A stretch of 64,000 nt of DNA from an uncultured Sulfitobacter sp. (GCF_947500075.1 NZ_CANMQS010000002.1:248001-312000), one strand, 5' to 3'. Shown: positions 7,087 through 16,030, numbered from the stretch's first letter. Program-made: numbers and translations. The notes: generated from the sequence alone by a model not told the origin.

Positions 7087-10000
7087 TCACTCCAACTCAA
7101 CCAGCAAATCCTTCGCGTCAATCTGCCCGCCGGCCTGCACATGCACCGCCTTCACCACCGCATCCCGCTCCGCGTGAATGCCCGTCTCCATCTTCATCGC
7201 TTCGATCGTCAGCAGCAGATCGCCCTCATGCACCTGCTGCCCCACAACCGCCCCGACAGAGGCCACAACCCCCGGCATCGGCGCGCCGATGTGGTTGTCG
7301 TTCCCGGCTTCCGCCTTGGGCCGCTGCGCTGTGGTGGATTTGACCAAACGGTTGGGCACACGGATCACCCGCGGCTGGCCGTTGAGCTCAAAAAACACTT
7401 TAACTTCACCGTCTTCCGTGGTCTCGCTGGCGGCCTGCATGCGGATTTCCAGCGTCTTGCCGGGATCAATCTCGGCCGAGATTTCCTCCCCCGGTTCCAT
7501 CCCGTAAAAGAACGTTGGCGTCGGCAGGGTGCGCACGGGTCCATAGGTCCGGTGACGCCCCATGTAATCCAAAAAAACCTTTGGATACATCAGGTAACCG
7601 CACAGATCCTCATTGTCGATGGCCTTGCCCTCAAGCTCTTCGGACAGGTCCTTGCGCGTCTGCTCCAGATCAATCGGGGCGAGATGTTTGCCGGGCCGTT
7701 CAAGGTTCGGCTCTTCGCCCTTGAGCACCTTCTTGACGATCCCGTCCGGGAAGCCCCCCTCCGGCTGTCCCAGATTGCCGCGCATCATGTCGACAACGCT
7801 GTCAGGGAAGGCGACATCCGTGCCCGGATCTTCCACATCCTCCCGTGTAAGCCCTTGGGAAACCATCATAAGTGCCATGTCGCCCACAACCTTGGACGAG
7901 GGCGTCACCTTCACAATATCCCCAAACATCTGGTTCACATCCCGGTAGGTCCGCGCCACCTCGGGCCAGCGTTCGTCCAGCCCCAGTGAGGCCGCCTGCG
8001 CCTTGAGGTTGGTGAATTGCCCCCCCGGCATCTCATGCAGATAAACCTCCGAGGACGGCGCCTGCATCCCGGTTTCAAATGCGGCGTATTGGGACCGTAC
8101 TTCTTCCCAGTAATCAGACATTTCCCGGACGACCTTCATGTCGATCCCGGTGTCCCGATCCGTATGCCTCAGCGCCTCCACAACCGACCCCAAAGTGGCC
8201 TGCGAGGTATTGCCAGAGAAGGCATCCATCGCGCAGTCCACCGCATCCACCCCGGCTTCCGAGGCGGCAAGGATCGTGGCCGAGGCAATGCCCGCCGTAT
8301 CATGGGTGTGGAAGTGAATCGGCAGCCCGACTTCGGCCTTCAGCGTGCTCACCAGTTTGCGGGCCTGCGCCGGTTTCAAGAGCCCCGCCATGTCCTTCAA
8401 CCCCAGCACATGTGCACCGGCCGCCTTGAGGGATTTCCCCATGGAAACATAATATTGCAGGTCGTACTTCGCGCGATCCGGGTCAAAGATATCGCCCGTA
8501 TAACAGATCGTCCCCTCACAGATCTTGCCCGCATCAATCACCGCGTCCATCGCCACGCGCATGTTCTCAACCCAGTTCAGACTGTCGAACACGCGGAACA
8601 CATCGACGCCCGTCTTGGCCGCTGTGGCCACGAAATGCTGCACCACATTGTCGGGGTAGTTGGTATATCCCACCCCATTCGAGGCCCGCAGCAGCATCTG
8701 CGTCATCACATTCGGCATTGCCTCGCGCAGGTCGCGCAGGCGCTGCCAGGGGCATTCCTGCAAGAAGCGATAGGCCACATCAAAAGTCGCGCCCCCCCAG
8801 CACTCCACGCTGAAAAGTTGTGGAAGATTAGCAGCATAGGCCGGGGCGACCTTGATCATGTCATGGCTGCGCATCCGCGTGGCCAGCAAGGATTGGTGCC
8901 CGTCGCGCATGGTTGTATCGGTGATCAGCAACTGCCGCTGCTGGCTCATCCAGTCGGCCACGGCTTGCGGGCCTTTCTGCTCCAGCAGATTGCGCGTGCC
9001 CATGCGCGGCTCTTCCAGACATTCAGGTGGCCGGGGCGCGCGCGCCGCAGCAGGGCGGGGCACATCCTTGGTCTCCGGATGGCCGTTCACAGTGATGTCA
9101 GCGATATAAGTCAGCACCTTCGTGCCCCGGTCGCGGCGCATCTTGAACTGGAACAGCTCCGGCGTCTCATCAATGAACTTCGTGTGATAGGTGTTGTCCA
9201 GAAAAGTGGGGTGTTTCAACAGGTTCTCGACAAAAGCGATGTTTGTCGACACCCCCCGGATGCGGAATTCCCTGAGCGCGCGGTCCATGCGCGCAATCGC
9301 CAGTTCCGGCGTCTGCGCCTTGGCCGTGACCTTCACCAGCAGCGAGTCGTAATACCGCGTGATCACCCCCCCCGAATAGGCCGTGCCGCCGTCCAGCCGG
9401 ATGCCCATGCCCGTGGCCTCGCGGAAGGCCGTGATGCGGCCATAGTCCGGGATGAAGTTGTTCTGCGGGTCTTCGGTGGTGATCCGGGTCTGCAACGCAT
9501 GGCCGTGCAACTGCACCTCGTCCTGTGATGCCTTGCCCGTGGCTTCGGCAATCGTCTTGCCTTCGGCAATCAGGATCTGCGCCTGCACGATGTCGATGCC
9601 GGTGACTTCCTCGGTCACAGTATGCTCCACCTGCACCCGCGGGTTCACTTCGATGAAGTAGAATTTCCCGTCCGCCATATCCATCAGGAACTCAACGGTG
9701 CCGGCGCATTCGTAGTTCACATGGGCACAGATCTTGCGGCCTAAGTCACAGATTTCAGTACGTTGTTCCTCAGTCAGGTACGGGGCGGGCGCCCGCTCCA
9801 CCACCTTTTGGTTGCGCCGCTGGACGGAGCAATCGCGCTCATAAAGATGGTAAATCTCACCGTGTTTGTCACCCAGGATCTGCACTTCCACATGGCGGGC
9901 CTTGAGGATCATCTTCTCCAGATAGCCCTCGCCATTCCCGAATGCCGCTTCGGCCTCGCGCCGCCCTTCGAGGATCTTCTCTTCGAGCTCGCTCTCATCG

Positions 10001-10524
10001 TAAATGGGCCGCATGCCGCGTCCGCCGCCGCCCCAGGAGGCCTTGAGCATGAAGGGATAGCCGATCTCCTTGGCCTCCTTGGCGATGGCTTTCATGTCAT
10101 CGCCCAGCACTTCCGTTGCCGGGATCACCGGCACGCCCGCTTCCATCGCCACCCGGCGCGCGCTGGCCTTGTCGCCCAAAGCGCGCATCGTCTCTGCCCT
10201 GGGGCCGATGAAGGTGATCCCGTTCTGTGCGCAAGCATCTACAAAATCAGGGTTTTCCGACAAAAGCCCATAGCCCGGATGGATCGCATCCGCGCCCGAG
10301 GCCTTGGCCACACGGATCATCTCATCAATCGACAGATAGGCCGCCACCGGCCCCAGCCCTTCGCCAATCCGGTAGGCTTCATCGGCCTTGAACCGGTGCA
10401 GGCCCAGCTTGTCTTCCTCGGCATAGACGGCCACGGTCTTTTTACCCATTTCATTGGCAGCCCGCATGATGCGGATGGCGATTTCGCCGCGGTTGGCGAT
10501 CATGACTTTGTTGAATTCGGGCAT
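7087..10524 (-). CDS. pyc: Pyruvate carboxylase
   Basis: This 1145-aa single-chain enzyme has the typical length. An N-terminal biotin carboxylase domain (about 1-455; NRGEIAIRIMRAANEMG, ATP-grasp KASWGGGGRGM, EFLMDMADGKFYFIEVNPRVQVEHTVTE) is followed by the carboxyltransferase TIM barrel (about 530-800; ITDTTMRDGHQSLLATRMR, GGATFDVAYRFL, HFHTHDTAG). A PYC/OADA conserved region follows, and a C-terminal biotinyl domain carries Lys about 1111 in EAMKMET. It makes oxaloacetate from pyruvate and bicarbonate, an anaplerotic reaction. It appears monocistronic, with about 90 bp to the lactate dehydrogenase stop upstream. Confidence 0.98.
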   Translation of the reverse strand: MPEFNKVMIANRGEIAIRIMRAANEMGKKTVAVYAEEDKLGLHRFKADEAYRIGEGLGPVAAYLSIDEMIRVAKASGADAIHPGYGLLSENPDFVDACAQNGITFIGPRAETMRALGDKASARRVAMEAGVPVIPATEVLGDDMKAIAKEAKEIGYPFMLKASWGGGGRGMRPIYDESELEEKILEGRREAEAAFGNGEGYLEKMILKARHVEVQILGDKHGEIYHLYERDCSVQRRNQKVVERAPAPYLTEEQRTEICDLGRKICAHVNYECAGTVEFLMDMADGKFYFIEVNPRVQVEHTVTEEVTGIDIVQAQILIAEGKTIAEATGKASQDEVQLHGHALQTRITTEDPQNNFIPDYGRITAFREATGMGIRLDGGTAYSGGVITRYYDSLLVKVTAKAQTPELAIARMDRALREFRIRGVSTNIAFVENLLKHPTFLDNTYHTKFIDETPELFQFKMRRDRGTKVLTYIADITVNGHPETKDVPRPAAARAPRPPECLEEPRMGTRNLLEQKGPQAVADWMSQQRQLLITDTTMRDGHQSLLATRMRSHDMIKVAPAYAANLPQLFSVECWGGATFDVAYRFLQECPWQRLRDLREAMPNVMTQMLLRASNGVGYTNYPDNVVQHFVATAAKTGVDVFRVFDSLNWVENMRVAMDAVIDAGKICEGTICYTGDIFDPDRAKYDLQYYVSMGKSLKAAGAHVLGLKDMAGLLKPAQARKLVSTLKAEVGLPIHFHTHDTAGIASATILAASEAGVDAVDCAMDAFSGNTSQATLGSVVEALRHTDRDTGIDMKVVREMSDYWEEVRSQYAAFETGMQAPSSEVYLHEMPGGQFTNLKAQAASLGLDERWPEVARTYRDVNQMFGDIVKVTPSSKVVGDMALMMVSQGLTREDVEDPGTDVAFPDSVVDMMRGNLGQPEGGFPDGIVKKVLKGEEPNLERPGKHLAPIDLEQTRKDLSEELEGKAIDNEDLCGYLMYPKVFLDYMGRHRTYGPVRTLPTPTFFYGMEPGEEISAEIDPGKTLEIRMQAASETTEDGEVKVFFELNGQPRVIRVPNRLVKSTTAQRPKAEAGNDNHIGAPMPGVVASVGAVVGQQVHEGDLLLTIEAMKMETGIHAERDAVVKAVHVQAGGQIDAKDLLVELE

Positions 10525-10615
10525 GTGGATTCCTTGGCAGGTCTAAAGTGAGCGCAGTCTAGGCATGCGGCGCTGCAGCGCAATACCCAGCACTACGGAA
10601 GTGGTGCGCGGGGAT

Positions 10616-11809
10616 TTAGGAGATTTCAGCCCTTCGGGGAGGTTTTTGAACCATTTGGAAGGGGGCGTTGGTGGTCAGGTCAAATGCGGGGGGCAGCTCC
10701 GTGAGGGTGGCAGCACCCAGTTGGCCCATGTTGGCGGCCATGTCCTTGGCGAGGATGTCGATGAGGTGGTCGACACCGGTGCGGCCCAAGGCCCCCAGCG
10801 CGAAGTGAAAGGCGCGGCCGAGCATGACGAAGTCTGCGCCCAGGCTCAGCGCGCGCAGGATGTCGAGGCCGGATTCAATGCCGCTGTCGAAGATCAGCGG
10901 GCGTTTGGTGGCGGCGCGGATGGCAGGCAGGGCGTCGATGCTGGCGGGCGCGCCATCGAACTGGCGGCCGGCATGGTTGGAGATCCAGATGGCATCACTG
11001 CCCATTTTGTCCAGTTTTTCAGCGTCTTGCGGTTTGAGGATGCCTTTGACGATGAACGGTCCGTCCCAGGCGTCACGCAGCCATTTGACGTAGTCCCAGT
11101 CGGGTGCCGTGCGCAGCAGGTAGCCCACATGGGCGGTGGGTGAGAGGCCTTCGCTCGCGGCATCGGTGTATTTGTCGAGGCCGCGCATATGGGGCATTCC
11201 GCGTTTGGCGGTCTCCCACGCCCAGGCGGGGCGGGTGGCGATTTGTGCCAGCAGGCGCGGGGTCAGGCGCGGCGGGTTGGTCAGGCCCGAGCGGACCTGT
11301 CGTTCCCGGCGGGAGGCGGTGGGCACATCCACGGTAAGGATCAGGGTGGTGAAACCTGCGGCTTTGGCGCGGGCGAGCATGTCGCGGCGGATCTCCGGAT
11401 CGCGGGGCGGGTACATCTGGAACCAGGCGTGGGGGCCGAGATGCGGCGCGATGTCCTCGGGGCTTTGGGTGGCGACGGTGGAGATGCAGTAGGGGATGTT
11501 GTGATCGCGGCCTGCACGCGCGAGGTGGCCTTCGGCACCGGGCCAGATCAGGCCCGACATGCCGATGGGCGAGATGCCGAAGGGCAGGGGCAGGGTGTCT
11601 CCGAGGAATGGGGTCGACAGGTCTGGTGTGACTTCGCCGTGCAGCACGCTGGGCATCAGCCCGATGCGGTCAAGGGCGGTGCGGTTGCGCGCCTTGGTGG
11701 CTTCCTTCCCGGTGCCGCTGTCGAGGTATTCCCAGACAAACGGCGGGATGCGTCTTTGCGCGCGGGCGCGCAGGTCAGCAAGGGCGGGATAGGTGGCGTG
11801 CAGGTCCAT
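10616..11809 (-). CDS. lldD: FMN-dependent alpha-hydroxy-acid dehydrogenase, L-lactate dehydrogenase type
   Basis: The protein is 397 aa from the ATG at 11809 (MDLHATYPALADLRARAQRRIPPFVWEYLDSGTG). It is an FMN-binding TIM barrel: PFGISPIGMSGLIWPGAE near the FMN, the catalytic His in ISNHAGRQFDGAP (Ala in place of the second Gly of the common NHGGRQ), and the phosphate-binding FDSGIESGLDILRALSLGADFVMLGR. The family oxidises L-lactate to pyruvate, with electrons passed to the quinone pool. Its neighbour pyc would use the pyruvate produced, which suits growth on lactate. A TTG/ATG further upstream (11857) is possible but less likely. Other 2-hydroxy acids cannot be excluded. Confidence 0.88.
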   Translation of the reverse strand: MDLHATYPALADLRARAQRRIPPFVWEYLDSGTGKEATKARNRTALDRIGLMPSVLHGEVTPDLSTPFLGDTLPLPFGISPIGMSGLIWPGAEGHLARAGRDHNIPYCISTVATQSPEDIAPHLGPHAWFQMYPPRDPEIRRDMLARAKAAGFTTLILTVDVPTASRRERQVRSGLTNPPRLTPRLLAQIATRPAWAWETAKRGMPHMRGLDKYTDAASEGLSPTAHVGYLLRTAPDWDYVKWLRDAWDGPFIVKGILKPQDAEKLDKMGSDAIWISNHAGRQFDGAPASIDALPAIRAATKRPLIFDSGIESGLDILRALSLGADFVMLGRAFHFALGALGRTGVDHLIDILAKDMAANMGQLGAATLTELPPAFDLTTNAPFQMVQKPPRRAEIS

Positions 11810-11885
11810 GGCGCATTTGCCCGTTTCTTGCGCGGATTGTCCAGCGCGGCAGCACACCCGCGTCGATGCGCTTGGGGCAGGCGTT

Positions 11886-11913
11886 GTGCAGGGATATTTC
11901 TGGCCAAAAAGAG
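11886..11913 (+). repeat. 28-nt dispersed repeat, copy 2
   Basis: The plus strand begins GTGCAGGGATATTT and ends GGCCAAAAAGAG, matching the reverse complement of 1773-1800 at 26 of 28 positions. It lies between the lactate dehydrogenase start and the helicase gene, 5 bp before the SOS box. Confidence 0.6.
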
Positions 11914-11918
11914 CTGCG

Positions 11919-11933
11919 GAACGTTATGAGAAC
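11919..11933 (+). promoter_or_regulatory. SOS (LexA) box upstream of uvrD-type helicase
   Basis: The sequence GAACGTTATGAGAAC is an exact GAAC-N7-GAAC direct repeat, the LexA target of Rhodobacterales and other alphaproteobacteria (GTTC-N7-GTTC on the other strand). It ends 58 bp before the helicase ATG, in the expected promoter position. DNA-damage induction of the helicase and the following gene is inferred. Confidence 0.75.
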
Positions 11934-11991
11934 ATGGGTTTTCCTTTGGCGGGAATCCCTCTAGGTTACGGCCCATGAGCAGGGTGATGGC

Positions 11992-14451
11992 ATGAGCGGT
12001 TTTGATGAAATGGACGCCTTTGAAGGGGCTTCCCTGTCGGCACGGGCGATGGCGGCGCGGCCGCAGCCTTATCTGGAGGGGCTGAACCCCGCACAGCGTG
12101 CCGCGGTGGAGCAGATGGACGGGCCGGTCCTGATGCTGGCGGGTGCCGGCACGGGTAAGACCAAGGCTTTGACAGCGCGGATCGTGCATTTGATGAACAC
12201 CGGGCGCGCGCAGCCGAATGAGATCCTGGCGGTTACTTTCACCAACAAGGCCGCGCGGGAGATGAAGAACCGCGTGGGCGGGATGCTGGGCCAGCAGGTT
12301 GAGGGGATGCGCTGGCTGGGGACGTTCCATGCGATCTGTGTGAAGCTGCTGCGGCGGCATGCGGAGCTGATCAGCGTCACCGACGCGGATGCCGTTGTGG
12401 AGGGGCCTGCACGCACGCTTAAGTCAAATTTCACGATTTTGGACACAGATGACCAACTGCGGCTGTTGAAGCAATTGGTGGCGGCCGAAGGGATTGATGA
12501 CAAACGCTGGCCGGCGCGGATGCTGGCGGGGATCATCGACGGCTGGAAGAACCGCGCGCTGACGCCGGACAAGGTGCCGACGGGGGATGCAGGCGCGTAC
12601 AACCATCGCGGGGTTGAGATTTATGCCCAGTATCAGCGCCGTCTGATCGAACTGAACGCTGTCGATTTCGGCGATCTGCTGCTGCATATGGTGACGATCT
12701 TTCAAAACCACCCGGATGTGCTGGAACGCTATCAGCGCTGGTTCAAGTACATCCTTGTGGACGAATACCAGGACACCAACGTGGCCCAGTACATGTGGCT
12801 GCGGCTGCTGGCCAGCGGGCACAAGAACATCTGTTGCGTGGGCGATGATGACCAGTCGATCTATGGCTGGCGCGGCGCGGAAGTCGGCAACATCCTGAAG
12901 TTTGAAAGCGACTTTCCCGGTGCCCATGTGGTGCGGCTGGAGCAGAACTATCGCTCCACCCCGCATATCCTTGGCGCGGCATCGGGGGTGATTGCGGGCA
13001 ATGAAGGGCGGCTGGGCAAGACGCTCTGGACGGAAGAGACAGAGGGCGAGAAGGTTCGCCTGATCGGCCATTGGGACGGGGAGGAAGAGGCGCGTTGGAT
13101 CGGGGATGAGATCGAAGCGGCACAGCGCGGGACGCGGGGCATGGACCCGATGTCATTGGATGACATGGCGATCCTCGTGCGCGCTTCTCATCAGATGCGC
13201 GCCTTTGAGGATCGCTTTTTGACCATCGGCCTGCCTTACAAGGTGATTGGCGGGCCGCGCTTTTATGAACGGTTGGAGATCCGCGATGCCATGGCCTATT
13301 TCCGGGTCGTGACCAGCCCGGACGACGATCTGGCGTTTGAGCGGATTGTGAACACGCCCAAGCGCGGCTTGGGCGACAAGGCGCAGCAGAAGATACAGGT
13401 CTGCGCGCGCCAAAATGGGGTGAACCTTGTTGAAGGCGCGCGCATCCTGCTGGCGGAAAACGGCCTGACAGGGAAGGGTGCTGCGCAGTTGCGGCTCTTG
13501 ATCGACGGCATCGAACGCTGGTCCGGCATGCTGCGCGGACCCCTGCGGGAGATACAGGACGATACCGTGCTGGATGATGGCACCGGCCCCGCCACACGCA
13601 TGGAATATGCGCCGCCAGAGACAAGCCATATCGAACTGGCCGAGATCATCCTTGATGAGAGCGGCTACACCGGCATGTGGCAAAACGACAAAACCCCCGA
13701 AGCGCCGGGGCGGTTGGAGAACCTCAAGGAACTGGTCAAGGCGCTGGAAGGGTTCGAGAACCTGCAAGGCTTCCTCGAACATGTGAGCCTGATCATGGAC
13801 AACGAGCAGGAAGGCGATGGGGAGAAAGTCTCCATCATGACCCTGCACGCGGCCAAGGGGTTGGAGTTTCCGGCGGTCTTCCTGCCGGGCTGGGAAGATG
13901 GGTTGTTTCCCTCCCAACGCTCCATGGATGAAAGCGGGCTGAAGGGGCTGGAGGAGGAACGCCGCCTCGCCTACGTGGGCATCACGCGGGCGGAGGAGAT
14001 CTGCACCATCTCCTTCGTGGCCAACCGCATGGTCTTTGGCCAGTGGCAATCCGCCATGCCGTCCCGTTTCATCGACGAACTGCCAGAGGAACACGTGGAC
14101 GTGCTCACCCCTCCCGGTCTCTACGGCGGCGGCTTTGGTGCGGCGATGCCGAAAAGCAACCTGCACGAACAGGCGGCGGAGGCGAATGTCTACAATTCCC
14201 CCGGCTGGCGGCGCTTGCAGGCGCGGTCGGGTGAACGGGGGATGAGCCAGCCCAAGGAAAACCGCAACGTCACGATTGATATGAATGCCGTCTCCAGCTT
14301 CACCATGGGGGAACGGGTGTTCCACCAGAAGTTCGGCTATGGCGCGGTGATCGGGATCGAAGGCGACAAGCTGGAGATAAAATTTGAGAAAGCGGGCACC
14401 AAGAAAGTCGTCTCACGTTTCCTGACGGGCTGCGATGACGTCCCCTTCTAG
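11992..14451 (+). CDS. uvrD: UvrD/PcrA-type ATP-dependent DNA helicase
   Basis: This is an 819-aa superfamily 1A 3'-5' helicase. The motifs appear in order: Q-motif region LNPAQRAAVEQMDGPVLMLAG, Walker A AGAGTGKT (50-57), TFTNKAAREMKNRV, LVDEYQDTN (motif II), CVGDDDQSIYGWRGA (motif III), LEQNYRST (IV), IMTLHAAKGLEFPAVFLPGWEDGLFP (V) and EERRLAYVGITRA (VI). A C-terminal Tudor-like segment follows (FHQKFGYGAVIGIEGDKLEIKFEKAGTKKVVSRFL). It unwinds DNA in nucleotide excision and mismatch repair. The perfect SOS box 58 bp upstream suggests LexA control. PcrA is an equally fair name; UvrD and PcrA cannot be separated by motifs. Confidence 0.93.
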   Translation: MSGFDEMDAFEGASLSARAMAARPQPYLEGLNPAQRAAVEQMDGPVLMLAGAGTGKTKALTARIVHLMNTGRAQPNEILAVTFTNKAAREMKNRVGGMLGQQVEGMRWLGTFHAICVKLLRRHAELISVTDADAVVEGPARTLKSNFTILDTDDQLRLLKQLVAAEGIDDKRWPARMLAGIIDGWKNRALTPDKVPTGDAGAYNHRGVEIYAQYQRRLIELNAVDFGDLLLHMVTIFQNHPDVLERYQRWFKYILVDEYQDTNVAQYMWLRLLASGHKNICCVGDDDQSIYGWRGAEVGNILKFESDFPGAHVVRLEQNYRSTPHILGAASGVIAGNEGRLGKTLWTEETEGEKVRLIGHWDGEEEARWIGDEIEAAQRGTRGMDPMSLDDMAILVRASHQMRAFEDRFLTIGLPYKVIGGPRFYERLEIRDAMAYFRVVTSPDDDLAFERIVNTPKRGLGDKAQQKIQVCARQNGVNLVEGARILLAENGLTGKGAAQLRLLIDGIERWSGMLRGPLREIQDDTVLDDGTGPATRMEYAPPETSHIELAEIILDESGYTGMWQNDKTPEAPGRLENLKELVKALEGFENLQGFLEHVSLIMDNEQEGDGEKVSIMTLHAAKGLEFPAVFLPGWEDGLFPSQRSMDESGLKGLEEERRLAYVGITRAEEICTISFVANRMVFGQWQSAMPSRFIDELPEEHVDVLTPPGLYGGGFGAAMPKSNLHEQAAEANVYNSPGWRRLQARSGERGMSQPKENRNVTIDMNAVSSFTMGERVFHQKFGYGAVIGIEGDKLEIKFEKAGTKKVVSRFLTGCDDVPF

Positions 14452-14463
14452 AAAGCCAGCACC

Positions 14464-15264
14464 ATGCAGATAATGTCGCTCAACGGGTGGGGCGGCAAGC
14501 TGCATGAGGTGCTGCTGGCCTATCTTCAAACCGCCACGCCTGACATCCTGTGCCTGCAAGAAGTCGTGCACACGCCCGCCTCGGAACAGGACTGGCTGAC
14601 CTACCGCGACGGGGATCACGTCCTGCCGCAGCGGGCGAATTTCTTTCGCGATGTTGCGCAAGCCCTGCCTGCGCACACGGCCACCTTCTGCCCTGCCGCG
14701 CAGGGTGTGCTCTGGGACGGGGACAGGTCTGTGCCCTCGCAATGGGGGCTGGCGACTTTTGTGCACAAATCGCTCCCTATTATCGGGCAGGCGCAGGGCT
14801 TTGTGCACAAGGAATACAGCCACAACGGCTATGGCGATCACCCGCGTTCCCGCTCGGCCCATGGCGTCCGGGTGTATGATGAGACTGCGGGCCGTGCCGT
14901 CGGCGTCACACACATGCATGGGCTGCGGGATCTGCGCGGGAAAATGGACACACCTGAACGCGCCACACAGGCGCGCAGGCTGCTTGCGCTGTCGGATCAG
15001 GTGACGGAACCGGGTGACGTCACAGTGGTTTGCGGTGATTTCAATGTTGAGCCGGACAGTGAATCGCTGGCGATTTTGGGGCAGGGGGGCTTGACCGATC
15101 TTGTCACCACGCGCGGGTTCACCACGACCCGCACGTCCCATTACCAGAAACCGGGCCGGTTTGCCGATTACATGCTGGTCAATGAGACCAACGCCGTCAC
15201 AGGGTTCGACGTGATCCATGATCCGGAGGTTTCTGACCACTGTCCGCTTGTGCTGACGCTCTGA
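14464..15264 (+). CDS. Endonuclease/exonuclease/phosphatase family protein
   Basis: This is a 266-aa metal-dependent EEP-fold hydrolase. Key motifs are an N-terminal MSLNGWGGKL (Asn), PDILCLQEVV (catalytic Glu), VVCGDFNVEPDSESL (GDFN metal/active site) and a C-terminal VSDHCPLVLTL (SDH). The family covers AP endonucleases, DNase I-like nucleases and lipid or sugar phosphatases. The substrate here is unknown. It starts 12 bp after the helicase stop, so it is probably co-transcribed and would share the SOS promoter, which favours but does not prove a nucleic-acid substrate. Confidence 0.85.
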   Translation: MQIMSLNGWGGKLHEVLLAYLQTATPDILCLQEVVHTPASEQDWLTYRDGDHVLPQRANFFRDVAQALPAHTATFCPAAQGVLWDGDRSVPSQWGLATFVHKSLPIIGQAQGFVHKEYSHNGYGDHPRSRSAHGVRVYDETAGRAVGVTHMHGLRDLRGKMDTPERATQARRLLALSDQVTEPGDVTVVCGDFNVEPDSESLAILGQGGLTDLVTTRGFTTTRTSHYQKPGRFADYMLVNETNAVTGFDVIHDPEVSDHCPLVLTL

Positions 15265-15279
15265 CCGCGCCTGTGTCCT

Positions 15280-15322
15280 GAAACGAAAAACAGCGGCACC
15301 TTGGGAGGAAGGTGCCGCTGTT
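15280..15322 (-). terminator. Rho-independent terminator with anti-SD loop
   Basis: A perfect 14-bp stem (15289-15302 with 15309-15322), a 6-nt loop reading CCTCCC on the minus strand and a following TTTTTCGTTTC tract end the DUF1127 transcript. Confidence 0.8.
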
Positions 15323-15449
15323 CTTGTATTGACCCGAAGCGAAGGGGGTGTTGCTTCGGGCGGTGTCCTCATGTGCGGCTCAGGGAGGAGAGGGGCACAT
15401 GGGACAATCAGACCCGTCGGGAGGGAGGACCCGAGAGGGTTGAAAGCTG
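15280..15449 (-). ncRNA. CcsR/cuckoo-like hairpin array in the 3' region of the DUF1127 transcript
   Basis: On the minus strand, four stem-loops follow the DUF1127 stop. B1 (15412-15440) has a TCGGG/CCCGA stem with loop TCCTCCCT. B2 (15364-15406) has a CATGTGC/GCACATG stem plus TGTCC/GGACA, with CTCCTCCC in the loop. B3 (15333-15360) is CCCGAAGC/GCTTCGGG. B4 (15289-15322) has a 14-bp perfect stem AACAGCGGCACCTT with loop CCTCCC, followed by a T-run. In Rhodobacter, CcsR RNAs with CCUCCUCCC loops are encoded directly downstream of a DUF1127 gene (ccaF1) and processed from the same transcript; this locus has the same architecture. The RNA boundaries are inferred. Confidence 0.7.
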
Positions 15450-15662
15450 TTAGCGGTTGACCGCGTCCCATGCCACGCGGGGCAATTCAGAGCGGTGCAA
15501 GCCCAGATCGGCCAGTTCACGGTCTGTCAGGGCGTTCAGGCCATTGAAAGTCTCACGGTACAGGCGGTTCCGCTGGAAGCGGGTTACCATGCCATCGAAA
15601 GCGGACATGACGCGTGCCATGAAAGAAGACTGCTGTGCGGTTGTTTGGTTCAGATATGCCAT
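15450..15662 (-). CDS. DUF1127 domain small protein (CcaF1-like context)
   Basis: This is a 70-aa basic protein starting at the ATG at 15662 with GAGG a few bases upstream. The C-terminal half carries the DUF1127 (YjiS-like) pattern: YRETFNGLNALTDRELADLGLHRSELPRVAWDAV. In Rhodobacter sphaeroides the DUF1127 protein CcaF1 is an RNA-binding protein that affects maturation and turnover of the CcsR RNAs encoded in the same transcript. Here too, CCTCCC-loop hairpins follow the stop codon, and a second set lies upstream. Identity with CcaF1 is inferred from domain and context. Stress sigma factor control is likely by analogy, but no promoter was assigned. Confidence 0.88.
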   Translation of the reverse strand: MAYLNQTTAQQSSFMARVMSAFDGMVTRFQRNRLYRETFNGLNALTDRELADLGLHRSELPRVAWDAVNR

Positions 15663-15891
15663 TTTGGCGCCTCGTTCGGATAAAATGTTTGTTTCTGTTC
15701 GCATCGTCTGAAGGGCATATACGCCGTTAAAATCGCAAAACAACATCCGTTGGCGCATTCCCGATATGCAGGCCGTGCATAGGAGTGGATCTGTTCAACA
15801 CTTTGTTATCAAACGGGAAACACGTTAACCGCACGTAAACCAAGCAGGCGTCAGCTGGCCATCGGGGGGGTGGGATCAAAGAAACGGGGGG

Positions 15892-15941
15892 GCTGAAAGA
15901 AAAAGGGCGGCGACATCAGGGAGGAGGTAGATGTCGCCGCC
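15892..15941 (-). terminator. Rho-independent terminator of the upstream sRNA
   Basis: GGCGGCGACATC pairs perfectly with GATGTCGCCGCC (15906-15917 with 15930-15941), followed on the minus strand by CTTTTTCTTTC. The loop carries CCTCCTCCC. Confidence 0.8.
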
Positions 15942-16030
15942 AAAAACAAACAATCTCGGGAGGAGGTTGAGATCGTCTGGTCTTTCTTTAGGAGCGGCGT
16001 AATCGGGAGGAAGGTCCGCTCCTGTGCCCT
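15892..16030 (-). ncRNA. Free-standing CcsR/cuckoo-type sRNA with three CCTCC-loop hairpins
   Basis: The minus strand has three consecutive stem-loops that each expose an anti-Shine-Dalgarno C-rich loop. A1 (15990-16023) has an AGGAGCGG/CCGCTCCT stem and TTCCTCCC in the loop. A2 (15948-15978) has a 10-bp stem with G-U pairs and loop AACCTCCTCCC. A3 (15906-15941) has a perfect 12-bp stem GGCGGCGACATC, a loop containing CCTCCTCCC, and a following CTTTTTCTTT tract that makes it the terminator. This matches the family layout of two CCUCCUCCC hairpins plus a terminator, with the motif repeated in the terminator loop. The RNA would be about 130-140 nt. It lies upstream of the DUF1127 gene on the same strand. 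Confidence 0.75.

Noticed and set aside
8017..9528. 503-aa plus-strand frame antisense to pyruvate carboxylase
   Set aside because: His/Arg/Gly-rich shadow with no domain; pyc is complete on the minus strand.
15825..15840. CtrA-type site in the DUF1127 upstream region
   Set aside because: TTAA-N7-TAAAC has one mismatch to the consensus and no other support; noted only in the gap description.
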